Below, one piece after another: positions 8,106 to 18,134 of a stretch of 64,000 nt of DNA. Source of the DNA: JANMDN01 sp031376285 (GTDB lineage: Bacteria > Actinomycetota > Thermoleophilia > Miltoncostaeales > Miltoncostaeaceae); NCBI GenBank assembly GCA_031376285.1, contig JANMDN010000080.1:1-64000 (forward strand). The letters run 5' to 3'. Under the pieces are notes generated by a model. That model saw only the letters and a list, made by a program, of their open reading frames with translations, had not been told where the DNA came from and did not search any database. A program made the translations under genes and the position numbers. Position 1 is the stretch's first letter; every line of letters begins with the position of its first letter.

Positions 8106-9262
8106 CCAGCCGACCCGTTCCGCGGGAGCACGGCGGTGACGGTCCAACCCCGGTCGGGGTCGGGGCCTGCGTGGCAGGTGCCACCGAGTAGTTCCGCTCG
8201 CTCGATCATGCCGACCAGACCGTAACCAGGTGAGGCGGCAGGACGGCCGTGACCGGCGTCGCCGTCGTCGCACACGCGCAGCCGAACTGAGGTCTCGTCG
8301 GCGATGACGCCGACCTCGATGCGGGTCGCCCGGTAGGCGTGCCGGCGGGCGTTGGTGACCGACTCCTGCGCAAGACGGTAGATCGCCGTCGACACCGACG
8401 ACGGGATGCCGTCGAGGTCGCCGGAGATACTGACGTCGACGTGCGGACCGGCAGCCGTCGCCTGCGCGAGCTGCTCGATGTCCGCGATTTGCGGATTCGG
8501 CGCCAGGTCTGCGGCTTCGTCTCGGCGCAGGAACCGGACCATGGCCCGCATTTCCGCGAGCGCGCGCGACGCCTCGGCCTCGATCACGTGGAGCGCTTCC
8601 CTTGCGGCATCGGGGCGCGATGGCGACACGGCCAATCCCGCTTGGGCGCGGATCACCATCGCCGACACGTGGTGGGCGACGGTGTCGTGCAGGTCCCGCG
8701 CCAGGCGCTCGCGCTCGCGCTCCTTGACCTGCTCGAGCTCGCGAGTCCGTGCCCCGACCCGGTACCGGAATGCCGCGCCCAACGCGAACGCGGAGAACAA
8801 GACGGCAAGTCCACCAACCGCATCAGCGGCACCGGTGTAGTCGAAGACCACGGCGAGGCCCGCCGCGACGACGGTGAACGGCAGCCCGATCACCATCTCG
8901 CGTCCCGATCCCCAACGGAAGAGCGCGTAGGGGAGCAGCAGCAGGTAGGCCATGGTGTACAACCCCGGCAGCGGCTCGCTCCCCGCCACGAGCCGAGAGA
9001 TGTCGAGCAGCGTGACGGCCCCGAACGCGATCGCGACCGCGGCCAGCGGATCGGTGCGTCGCCAGAGGAGCGTGGGCAGGAGCGCGACCCCGAGGATCAG
9101 CGAGACCCCCCGCCACGGCAGGTCGGGACGCAGGGCTCCCTCGATTACCGCGATCGGGAGCAGCACCGCGACCAGGACCCAGTCGCGCCACGTCCGCGGC
9201 GGCGGATCGGACACCCGGGGCTCGGCCCAGACGGAGCGGAGGAGGTCGCGCACCCACGTCAT
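8102..9262 (-). CDS. NarL-family sensor histidine kinase
   Basis: A 386-residue sensor kinase of the HisKA_3 / DesK-like class. Residues 10-160 contain several membrane segments and no large external sensor domain. The phosphorylation helix carries ERERLARDLHDTVAHHVSAM. A HATPase_c domain occupies the last 130 residues, with LAQESVTNARRHA and YGLVGMIERAELLGG. The start at 9262 (MTWVRD) is preferred over 9328. It is coupled to its response regulator and divergent from the MMPL gene, a layout common for regulated export of lipids or drugs. Confidence 0.92.
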   Translation of the reverse strand: MTWVRDLLRSVWAEPRVSDPPPRTWRDWVLVAVLLPIAVIEGALRPDLPWRGVSLILGVALLPTLLWRRTDPLAAVAIAFGAVTLLDISRLVAGSEPLPGLYTMAYLLLLPYALFRWGSGREMVIGLPFTVVAAGLAVVFDYTGAADAVGGLAVLFSAFALGAAFRYRVGARTRELEQVKERERERLARDLHDTVAHHVSAMVIRAQAGLAVSPSRPDAAREALHVIEAEASRALAEMRAMVRFLRRDEAADLAPNPQIADIEQLAQATAAGPHVDVSISGDLDGIPSSVSTAIYRLAQESVTNARRHAYRATRIEVGVIADETSVRLRVCDDGDAGHGRPAASPGYGLVGMIERAELLGGTCHAGPDPDRGWTVTAVLPRNGSAG

Positions 9263-9413
9263 GGTACGGAACGTGTCGCACTGGCGGATCGGCTGAAAGG
9301 ACGAGACGCAAGTCGGCGTTTCGGTCATCGCGATCGGTCCGATTTGCCGATGCCTCACCCCAGGTCGACGGTCACGATGGCAGTGCCTCGAACGACGACG
9401 AAAGGGCCCTCAC

Positions 9414-11696
9414 GTGTCACGCACCCTCTACGGACTCGGCCGCTACGCCGCCCGCCGACCGTGGGTTACGATCGGGGCCTGGATCGTGATCGCGGTCTCG
9501 GTGATCGCAGTCTCGGGCACCCTCGGTCGCGGGTTCGAGGACAGCAATGCGGTGCCGGGCCTCGACTCGCAGCGCGCCGTCGACCTGTTGTCGGCCGCCG
9601 GAGCCGACGACGCCGGTCTCACCGCACAGGTGGTGCTCACCCCACTCGACGAGGACGTGACGTTCTTCAACTCCGCTAACGCCCGCGAGGAGCTCGTTGA
9701 CATTCAGCGCAAGCTCGCGTCCCTCCCCAACGTGCTCGGCGTCACCGACCCGGCCGGGGCACTGGCCGGCGGGCCTGACGCCGCCGCCGCGAGCGGTACG
9801 GTCTCTTCAGACGGGCGGGTCGTGGTGGTGCGCCTCCAGTACCCGGTGCTCGAAGAGATCGACACAGGCGACCTCGATCGCCTGAAAACCGTCGTGGAGG
9901 GCAGGGCCGGTGTGTTGCAGGTCGAGGCGGGCGGCGACCTGTTCTTCGCGTTCGAGGAGCCCGGCACCGGCATCGGCGAGGTGATCGGCCTGCTCTCCGC
10001 GGTGGTGATCCTGCTCGTCGCATTCGGGTCGGTCGTCGCGATGGGTCTCCCGATTGTGATGGCGCTCGTCGGCCTGGGCCTCGGCGTCAGTTCGCTGGGG
10101 CTTGTCACCTACCTCGTCGACATCCCAAGCTTTGCTCCGGTCATGGCGTCGATGGTCGGGCTCGGGGTCGGCATCGACTACGCCCTCCTGATCGTCACCC
10201 GGCACCGCGAGCACCTCGCGCATGGGATGACCGTCGAGGAGTCGGTCGGCCGCGCCGTGGCCACCGCCGGGCGGGCGGTCGTCTTCGCCGGCGGCACGGT
10301 CGTCATCTCGATCCTCGGCCTCGCGGTCGCCGGCATCCCGTTCATCACCGCGGCCGGGATCGCGATCTCGCTCGTGGTGCTGATCATGGTCGCGGCATCC
10401 ATCACGCTGCTCCCGGCGTTCCTCGGGCTCCTGGGCACTCGGATCAATCGCTTCGGGCTCCCATCGCCGCGTCGGTCGCACCGGGCCGAGCGCAGGGCGG
10501 CTCGCGGCACCGGCTGGCAGCGCTGGGGTGCGCACGTGACGAAGCACGCAGTCCCATATGCCCTCGGGGCGACAGCCATGCTGCTCGCGCTGGCCGCGCC
10601 CGTACTGGCGCTCGAGCTCGGAGTCCCCGATCAGGGGACCCTGCCCGAGTCGCGCACCGAGCGGCGCGCGTACGACCTCGTCGCTGACGGGTTCGGGCGC
10701 GGCACCAACGGCCCACTCGTGATCGCGGTCGACATCTCCCGCGACGGCACGGTCATCGACTCGCTTGTCGCCGCGGTGTCGGCCGACCCCGGCATCGCTG
10801 CGCTCGCGCCGCCCGACATCGACAGCGAGGCCGGCGTCGCCGCGCTCGTCGCGATCCCCACGAGCGCACCGCAGGACACCGCCACCCGCGAGACGGTCGA
10901 CCGGCTGCGCTCCGAGGTATTCCCGGCCGCGCTCGACGGCAGCCCGGCGACCGCCCACGTTGGCGGCCAGACGGCCAACTTCGCCGACCTTAGCGAGCGG
11001 GTCCAAGACCGTCTCTTCCTGTTCATCGCGGCCGTGGTCGTGCTTTCGTTCGCTCTGCTGATGATCGTGTTCCGGTCGATCCTCGTTCCCGTCAAGGCGG
11101 CGCTGCTCAACCTTCTCAGCATCGGCGCCGCCTACGGCGTGCTCGTCATGGTGTTCCAGTGGGAATGGGGTGCCGGGTTGATCGGCCTGGAGTCGTCCGT
11201 CCCGATCGTGTCGTTCATCCCGATGCTGATGTTCGCGATCGTGTTCGGCCTGTCGATGGACTACGAGGTGTTCCTGCTCTCCCGGGTGCGCGAGCACTAC
11301 CTGGCCACCGGCGACAGCGACAGTGCGGTCGTCCACGGCCTCGCCGCCACGGCCCGCGTGATCACGTCTGCGGCGCTCATCATGGTGGCGGTGTTCCTCG
11401 GCTTCGCGGCGGGCGACGACCCCACCGTGAAAATGCTCGGTCTCGGCCTTGCGACCGCGATCTTCGTGGACGCCACCGTCGTGCGGATGATCCTCGTCCC
11501 CGCGGCGATGAAGCTGATGGGAGACGCCAACTGGTGGTTCCCCGCCTGGCTCGACCGACTGCTCCCCGCGATCGACATCGACGGGCGCGCAGGTCGGGCG
11601 GGTGGCGCGGCGATCCTCGACGAGAACACGAGCGCGTGTCCCCAGACCCACGGCGCGCGCGCCGAGCAGATCGCGTGGGAGCCACGAGATGGTTGA
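9414..11696 (+). CDS. MMPL/RND-family transporter
   Basis: A 760-residue integral membrane protein with the duplicated RND layout: a membrane segment at residues 18-38, an external loop, a five-helix block (about 190-345), a second single helix at about 385, a second external loop, and a final helical block (540-720). The conserved charged membrane motifs GIDYALLI and SMDYEVFLLSR, both followed by a R-x-R/H-E-H turn, identify the MMPL family, which exports lipids, siderophores or antibiotics using the proton gradient. GTG start at 9414. Likely regulated by the divergent two-component system across the 151-base gap. Confidence 0.93.
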   Translation: MSRTLYGLGRYAARRPWVTIGAWIVIAVSVIAVSGTLGRGFEDSNAVPGLDSQRAVDLLSAAGADDAGLTAQVVLTPLDEDVTFFNSANAREELVDIQRKLASLPNVLGVTDPAGALAGGPDAAAASGTVSSDGRVVVVRLQYPVLEEIDTGDLDRLKTVVEGRAGVLQVEAGGDLFFAFEEPGTGIGEVIGLLSAVVILLVAFGSVVAMGLPIVMALVGLGLGVSSLGLVTYLVDIPSFAPVMASMVGLGVGIDYALLIVTRHREHLAHGMTVEESVGRAVATAGRAVVFAGGTVVISILGLAVAGIPFITAAGIAISLVVLIMVAASITLLPAFLGLLGTRINRFGLPSPRRSHRAERRAARGTGWQRWGAHVTKHAVPYALGATAMLLALAAPVLALELGVPDQGTLPESRTERRAYDLVADGFGRGTNGPLVIAVDISRDGTVIDSLVAAVSADPGIAALAPPDIDSEAGVAALVAIPTSAPQDTATRETVDRLRSEVFPAALDGSPATAHVGGQTANFADLSERVQDRLFLFIAAVVVLSFALLMIVFRSILVPVKAALLNLLSIGAAYGVLVMVFQWEWGAGLIGLESSVPIVSFIPMLMFAIVFGLSMDYEVFLLSRVREHYLATGDSDSAVVHGLAATARVITSAALIMVAVFLGFAAGDDPTVKMLGLGLATAIFVDATVVRMILVPAAMKLMGDANWWFPAWLDRLLPAIDIDGRAGRAGGAAILDENTSACPQTHGARAEQIAWEPRDG

Positions 11697-11755
11697 TTCC
11701 AAGTTCCGGAGTTGGGATCGTGTGAGCGAGACCGAGCGCTTCATTGTCCAACCGA

Positions 11756-11797
11756 AGTCGAGGCGGGGACTCGAACCCCGGAACCCATCGTTACGAG
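11756..11797 (-). pseudogene. tRNA-Thr(CGT) 3'-half fragment
   Basis: Read on the minus strand, the sequence runs through an anticodon loop CTCGTAA, a 3' anticodon-stem strand, a five-base variable loop, a perfect T-arm (CGGGG-TTCGAGT-CCCCG), the 3' acceptor strand CCTCGAC and discriminator T. The 5' half is absent: the five bases before the loop do not pair with CGATG, and no D-arm or GTCGAGG acceptor strand precedes it. The break at the anticodon loop is typical of the displaced tRNA end left by tyrosine-recombinase integration. No integrase is nearby. Confidence 0.65.
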
Positions 11798-11828
11798 AAC
11801 CGTAATGCTCCCTTGCTACGGTTGCCTC

Positions 11829-12341
11829 GTGAATCGGCTCTCCCGAACGCTCGGACTCGTCGTCGCGATGCTTGCCGTGGTCGCCTCAGGCTGTGAAGGA
11901 GGGCTCGGCGATCGCCCAAGCGCCGGTGCCCCGGAGGCGAAGCCCGCCCCCACGATTGACGTTCCGCGTCTTGACGGGTCGGGGCGCTACTCGAACGCGT
12001 CGCTTAAGGGCAAGGTAACGCTCGTCAACTTCTGGGCATCGTGGTGCCCGCCATGTCGCTCGGAAATGCCGGCGATCGCGGCGTTCGCCCGGGCACACCC
12101 GGAGATTCGTGTGCTCGGGCTCGCCGTCTCCGACAAGCCCTCGAACGCGATCGCCTTCGCCAAGAAGGTCAACGTCGGCTACGAACTCGGAGCCGACCGT
12201 GACGGGAGCCTCTCCGCCAAGTTTGGTGTGCCGGGTCTTCCCGCCACCTTCGTGCTCGACAGTCGCGGCGATGTCGCGCGCTCAGCGTTCGGCGAGGTCA
12301 ACGCCGAGGAACTCGCCGGTCTTATCGAGGGTGTCACCTAG
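11829..12341 (+). CDS. TlpA-like thiol-disulfide oxidoreductase lipoprotein
   Basis: A 170-residue exported protein. The GTG at 11829 is chosen because it gives a lipoprotein signal peptide ending in the lipobox VASG-C (Cys22). The rest is a thioredoxin fold of the TlpA/ResA type with the active-site motif WASWCPPC (Cys73, Cys76) and the cis-proline region GLPATF. Such proteins reduce or relay disulfides at the outer face of the membrane, often for cytochrome c maturation. It stands alone here with no ccd or res genes, so its partner is unknown. Confidence 0.9.
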   Translation: MNRLSRTLGLVVAMLAVVASGCEGGLGDRPSAGAPEAKPAPTIDVPRLDGSGRYSNASLKGKVTLVNFWASWCPPCRSEMPAIAAFARAHPEIRVLGLAVSDKPSNAIAFAKKVNVGYELGADRDGSLSAKFGVPGLPATFVLDSRGDVARSAFGEVNAEELAGLIEGVT

Positions 12342-12434
12342 CGTCGTTTGATTCCAAATTGCTGGTGGCGACCCGCTGGCTGCGACTCGTCGCGAACTCG
12401 GCGTCCCTGGTCGCGCACATACACCCGATATGCG

Positions 12435-12485
12435 GTCTGACACATCGTCCTCGTTTGCCCCGGCTTTTCAGCCGGGGCGTCAGAC
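12435..12485. terminator. Nested inverted repeats, candidate transcription terminator
   Basis: An inner hairpin, CCCCGGCT-TTTC-AGCCGGGG (12458-12477), is enclosed by a second inverted repeat, GTCTGAC (12435-12441) and GTCAGAC (12479-12485). It lies about 95 bases after the TlpA-like gene. There is no T tract after it, so intrinsic termination is uncertain, though such hairpins are usual in high-GC actinobacteria. Confidence 0.5.
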
Positions 12486-12617
12486 GGTGTTCTCGCCTGG
12501 CGGCGAGTTCACCTGCGCTTGGTCTCGCTCAGCGGTCCAGGCCACCGCAATTCGCAGTCAACCATCGAGATCTTCCCGCGGTTCGGGTTTGGTCGAGCGG
12601 CGCGCGATACTGCCCAC

Positions 12618-13922
12618 ATGGTCGATGTCATCGCGTTGGAGCGAAGGGTCCTTGAAGCGCTCACCAAGCGCTGCGGAGCTGGACCCGACACGACGATCTT
12701 GGCGCTCGTCTCGGGTGGGGCCGATTCGGTCGCCCTGATGCACCTCCTCCATCGGGTGCATCCCGGCCCGCTCGTCGTCTGCAGCTTCGATCACGGCCTG
12801 CGCCGGGAATCGGTGGGGGAGGTCGACGCCGTGCGCGCCCAGGCCGCTGGCCTCAACCTTGGCTTCCGGACACGGCGCCTCTCGATCGAGGCGGGGACGG
12901 GCCTGCAAGAGCGTGCGCGCAACGCTCGCTACCTCGCGGCAGAGGATGTCGCGAGCGAGGTCGGCGCCGAGCTGATCGCGACCGGGCACACGGCGAGTGA
13001 CCAGGCCGAAACGATCCTCTTTCGCCTCGCTCGAGGCACGGGACGCGCGGGCGCCCTCGGGATGGCGCCGCGGCGAGGGAGCCTCATCCGCCCGCTCCTC
13101 GGGCTCACACGCGGCGACACCTGCCGCTACTGCGCGGCCCTCGGCCTCACATGGTTCGACGATCCGTCGAACGCGGACGAACGCTTCACTCGGTCGCGCG
13201 TCCGTCACGGCGTGTTGGCCGATCTCGCTCGTGTCCACCCCGGCGCGGAGCGAAACCTCGCCGCGTTCGCTGATCGACTCCGCGACGAGGACACCCTCAT
13301 CGTCGAGCTCGTCGCCCAGGCGGCGGAACGGTGCGGCGACGCAGGCGGCCTGCACGTCGCCGACCTCGCCCTCGAGCCGCCCGCGATTCGGCGCCTCCTG
13401 GTGCGAGGCCTCATCGAACGGGCGGGACTCGCGACAGCGAGCGCGAGCACCATCGACCGAGTGCTCGCGATCCTCCCTGGCGCCGCACCGATCCAAATCG
13501 AAGGTGGGCTTGCGGCGGTCGATCGTGACCGTCTCGTCATCGAGCCGTCGTCCGGTCTCCCGCCCAGTGAGAGCGTCCCGCTGTCGGTCCCAGGGTCGGC
13601 GACCTTTGGCGCGGTCCGACTCGATGCGCGGCGCGGCGCAGCGCGCGCGTCCACGCCAACCTCGGTCTCGATTGATCACCCCGGGCCGTTCCTGGTCCGG
13701 TCACCGCTGCCTGGTGACCGGCTCGAGATGGCCGACGGCTGGCACAAGCGAGTGGGCCATCTCCTGGCGGAGGCCGGCGTGCCCGCGCGAAACCGCTGCC
13801 AGGTTCCGGTCGTCGCCATCGAGGGCGTTGCGGTCTGGGTTGCCGGCCACCGAGCGGCGACCGCGATGCTGGCAACAGGTGGCCGGGCGGCGAGCAACGT
13901 CAACCTGCAATCGTTCGGCTGA
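12618..13922 (+). CDS. tilS: tRNA(Ile)-lysidine synthase
   Basis: A 434-residue enzyme that converts C34 of the CAU-anticodon tRNA-Ile to lysidine using ATP and lysine, which makes it read AUA codons. The N-terminal PP-loop ATP pyrophosphatase motif SGGADS is at residues 32-37, followed by CSFDHGLRRES and ATGHTASDQAETILFRLARG. A C-terminal TilS substrate-binding region (about 355-425) is present. The ATG at 12618 lies six bases after GATACT, a good -10 hexamer for a leaderless transcript. It is followed after one base by hpt, the usual bacterial order. Confidence 0.95.
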   Translation: MVDVIALERRVLEALTKRCGAGPDTTILALVSGGADSVALMHLLHRVHPGPLVVCSFDHGLRRESVGEVDAVRAQAAGLNLGFRTRRLSIEAGTGLQERARNARYLAAEDVASEVGAELIATGHTASDQAETILFRLARGTGRAGALGMAPRRGSLIRPLLGLTRGDTCRYCAALGLTWFDDPSNADERFTRSRVRHGVLADLARVHPGAERNLAAFADRLRDEDTLIVELVAQAAERCGDAGGLHVADLALEPPAIRRLLVRGLIERAGLATASASTIDRVLAILPGAAPIQIEGGLAAVDRDRLVIEPSSGLPPSESVPLSVPGSATFGAVRLDARRGAARASTPTSVSIDHPGPFLVRSPLPGDRLEMADGWHKRVGHLLAEAGVPARNRCQVPVVAIEGVAVWVAGHRAATAMLATGGRAASNVNLQSFG

Positions 13923-13923
13923 C

Positions 13924-14460
13924 ATGGGAGACGCAGATCACGAAATCGGCGACGTGCTCGTCGACGAGGAAACGCTCCAGGCACGCGTCAGCGGACTTGC
14001 CGCTCAGATCTCGGTGGACTACGAGGGCCGCGAGCCGCTGATCGTCGGCGTCCTCAAGGGCGCGATCTTCTTCATCGCCGACCTCGTGCGGGAGATGTCG
14101 ATCGACTGCGAGCTGGACTTCATGGCCGTGTCGTCGTATGGCACCGCGACGACATCATCGGGTGTCGTCCGGATTCTCAAAGACCTCGACACGCCGCTTG
14201 CCGGGCGCCATGTGCTCCTTGTCGAGGACATCATCGACTCGGGCCTCACGCTCTCCTACCTGCACCGAAACCTGATGTCGCGCGAGCCCGCGTCCCTCGA
14301 GATTTGCGCGCTGACGGCAAAACCCGCGGGCCTCGGGTTCAGGCCCGCACCGAAGTACATCGGCTTTCCGATCCCGGACGCGTTCGTTGTCGGCTACGGG
14401 CTCGACTATGCCCAGCGCCACCGCGGTCTCCCGCACATCGCGCTCCTGCGCCAGCCGTAA
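13924..14460 (+). CDS. hpt: Hypoxanthine phosphoribosyltransferase
   Basis: A 178-residue purine-salvage enzyme that joins hypoxanthine (and usually guanine) to PRPP. The PRPP-binding motif VEDIIDSGLTL is at about 100-110, and the flexible-loop segment SSYGTATTSSG at 70-80. The gene starts one base after the tilS stop, so it is co-translated. In most actinobacteria ftsH follows tilS-hpt; here the next gene is an unrelated minus-strand gene, so ftsH has moved. Confidence 0.95.
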   Translation: MGDADHEIGDVLVDEETLQARVSGLAAQISVDYEGREPLIVGVLKGAIFFIADLVREMSIDCELDFMAVSSYGTATTSSGVVRILKDLDTPLAGRHVLLVEDIIDSGLTLSYLHRNLMSREPASLEICALTAKPAGLGFRPAPKYIGFPIPDAFVVGYGLDYAQRHRGLPHIALLRQP

Positions 14461-14526
14461 CCAACAACGAACCGCGGGCGTTCCCGTAGCGGCCGTAGGC
14501 CTCGTCAGAGCCGCTCGCCCGGACGT

Positions 14527-15003
14527 TCAAAGCATGCTCCGGAGCCTCCCATGGAGGTACTCGTCGATCTCCCGTGCGAGGTCCTCCGGGTACGCGTAGA
14601 TCGCGACGCAGTCACGCTTGGACGCCCCGGTCGCAGTCAGGATGGCTCGACACGACGCGCGACTGATGCCGTAGCGAGGGAGTTCGTCCGTGGTGAGGAA
14701 TCCGTCACAGCCGAATCGCTGCCTGACCTCGTCGCAAAGCGCTCGTCCAAGCTCTTTTGATGGCCCGCGGTCCTTCCGGAAGAGCCCAGCGAGTCCCGTG
14801 TAGTTGCGGCACCAAATCACCGAACGGTTGTCCGCGACGATCCTCGACGGGCTCTCGAGGCACACGGCCAGGAGGGCGCCGCCCGTGAGATCCCGCGCGC
14901 CGTTTCGCCAGAGTGTGGCCCGCACGAGCGAGGGAATGGGGCGGGCCCCTCCTCGTGAGGGTCTCGGATGAAGGAACCGCGAGATAGTGAGGGGGCAACT
15001 CAT
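14527..15003 (-). CDS. Hypothetical protein
   Basis: A 158-residue protein without a recognised family. The C-terminal 100 residues look genuine, with a charged, helical pattern (for example FRKDRGPSKELGRALCDEVRQ and YPEDLAREIDEYL). The first 30 residues are less convincing and the real start may be internal. No signal peptide or membrane helix is seen. It is divergent from the dnaK operon and convergent with hpt. Confidence 0.5.
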   Translation of the reverse strand: MSCPLTISRFLHPRPSRGGARPIPSLVRATLWRNGARDLTGGALLAVCLESPSRIVADNRSVIWCRNYTGLAGLFRKDRGPSKELGRALCDEVRQRFGCDGFLTTDELPRYGISRASCRAILTATGASKRDCVAIYAYPEDLAREIDEYLHGRLRSML

Positions 15004-15072
15004 CCTTGGAGAGTAGCCGGGTACGCGCCCTGCAGAGGCTGCGGAGCGGGGAAGACCCTAACCGTCGCTTAA

Positions 15073-15093
15073 CTTGATTCGAAGTGACTCAAG
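15073..15093 (+). promoter_or_regulatory. HAIR operator (HspR-binding site) of the dnaK operon
   Basis: CTTGATT-N7-ACTCAAG matches the HspR-associated inverted repeat consensus CTTGAGT-N7-ACTCAAG at 13 of 14 arm positions. It is about 70 bases upstream of the dnaK start. HspR is encoded in the same operon, so this is the expected autorepression site. HspR acts with DnaK as co-repressor in Streptomyces and mycobacteria. Confidence 0.9.
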
Positions 15094-15161
15094 TTTCATA
15101 CTGCGTCAACAAGCAATGTCTCTGGACCGGGCGCCTCGGGGCCCAGGAAGGCACCAACCAC

Positions 15162-17060
<1,899 letters not shown>

Positions 17061-17089
17061 GACCCCCATCACGAAGGAGTACGAACGAA

Positions 17090-17557
17090 ATGACCCACGT
17101 CGGAACCATTCGCTGGGCGGCGCCTTTCCGCGAACTCGACCTGGTGCGCGACATGACGCGCGCGGCGACCCGTCTCTGCGGGGAGGGCGCCTCGGCGCCA
17201 ACCTGGACGCCACCGGTCGACCTCTTTGAACGCCCGGAGGCCGTCGTCGTAGATCTCGAGATCCCTGGAATCTCACCGGACGCGATCGACATCCAGCTTG
17301 AGGAGAACATCCTCGTCGTGCGCGGAGAACGCGTCTTCGAAGGGCCGGGAGAGGACGCGACCACCCGCAGGATCGAGCGCGCGTACGGGCATTTCGCTCG
17401 GACGATCAAGCTGCCAGCGGGCGTGAAGGTGGATGACATCACAGCCACCTTCACAAACGGCGTGCTTCGGATCACCGCCCCAAAAGCGCCAGAGCCCCGT
17501 CCGCGCAAGATCGCGGTGACCACGGCTCCGGTCGAGGCCACGACCACCGCCCAGTGA
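17090..17557 (+). CDS. Hsp20 / alpha-crystallin small heat-shock protein
   Basis: A 155-residue small heat-shock protein. The alpha-crystallin domain spans about residues 40-140, with the DLEIPGISPDAIDIQLEENILVV region and the closing strand NGVLRITAPK. An I-x-V tail motif (KIAV) near the C-terminus could mediate oligomer contacts. A good ribosome site (AAGGAG) lies 10-15 bases before the ATG. It sits between dnaK and grpE, an insertion relative to the classical dnaK-grpE-dnaJ order, and its stop overlaps the GTG of grpE. Confidence 0.95.
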   Translation: MTHVGTIRWAAPFRELDLVRDMTRAATRLCGEGASAPTWTPPVDLFERPEAVVVDLEIPGISPDAIDIQLEENILVVRGERVFEGPGEDATTRRIERAYGHFARTIKLPAGVKVDDITATFTNGVLRITAPKAPEPRPRKIAVTTAPVEATTTAQ

Positions 17558-18123
17558 GCACGCACCCGCACGAGGACGAGCAGACTCCGGACCATTTGGG
17601 GTGGGCATCCACTCCGCCTGGCGCAGAGCCGGACGCCGGCTCTGCGCCGGAGACCGTCGTCGAGGTCGACCCCATGGCCCAGCTCGCGGCGGAGCGCGAC
17701 GAGTACCTCGACTCCCTCCAGCGCATGAAGGCCGAGTTCGAGAACTACCGGCGGCGCTCAGAGCGCGATCGTGCCGCGCTTCTGCGCGCTGGCGTTCGTG
17801 ATCTCGTCTCCGACCTCCTGCCGGTCATGGACAACCTTGAACGGGCACTCCTCGCGATGGAGGGCCATGACTCCCAGGTCGTTTCGGGCGTGGAGATGGT
17901 CCGCGCACATCTGTCCTCGCTCCTGGAGGGCCGTGGCGTTTCGGAGATCGAAACCGAGGCGCTCCCGTTTGACCCCTCCATTCACGAAGCCGTCGCGCAG
18001 GTGCCCTCCCCGGACCATCCGGAGGGCACGGTCGTCGCGGTCATCGAGAAGGGCTACCGCCTCGACGACGTGATCTGTCGTCCAGCAAAGGTCGTCGTCG
18101 CCGCCCCCCGCGCGGACGGATAG
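17554..18123 (+). CDS. grpE: Nucleotide exchange factor GrpE
   Basis: A 189-residue GrpE. An acidic, disordered N-terminus (1-40) precedes the long dimerising helix (MAQLAAERDEYLDSLQRMKAEF region) and the four-helix/beta-wing domain with the signature HEAVAQVPSPDHPEGTVVAVIEKGY. It exchanges ADP for ATP on DnaK. The GTG start overlaps the hsp20 stop by four bases, so translation is coupled. Confidence 0.96.
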   Translation: MSTHPHEDEQTPDHLGWASTPPGAEPDAGSAPETVVEVDPMAQLAAERDEYLDSLQRMKAEFENYRRRSERDRAALLRAGVRDLVSDLLPVMDNLERALLAMEGHDSQVVSGVEMVRAHLSSLLEGRGVSEIETEALPFDPSIHEAVAQVPSPDHPEGTVVAVIEKGYRLDDVICRPAKVVVAAPRADG

Positions 18124-18134
18124 GACGCGGCAGC

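Noticed and set aside
8339..9679. A 446-codon plus-strand open frame opposite the histidine kinase
   Set aside because: Arginine/aspartate-rich antisense shadow that runs into the start of the MMPL gene; the two-component genes on the other strand have full domain support.
9807..11744. A 645-codon open frame opposite the MMPL transporter
   Set aside because: Antisense shadow created by codon bias; low-complexity charged sequence.
11756..11830. A complete functional tRNA-Thr on the minus strand
   Set aside because: The 5' half, including acceptor strand, D-arm and 5' anticodon stem, cannot be formed from the adjacent bases.
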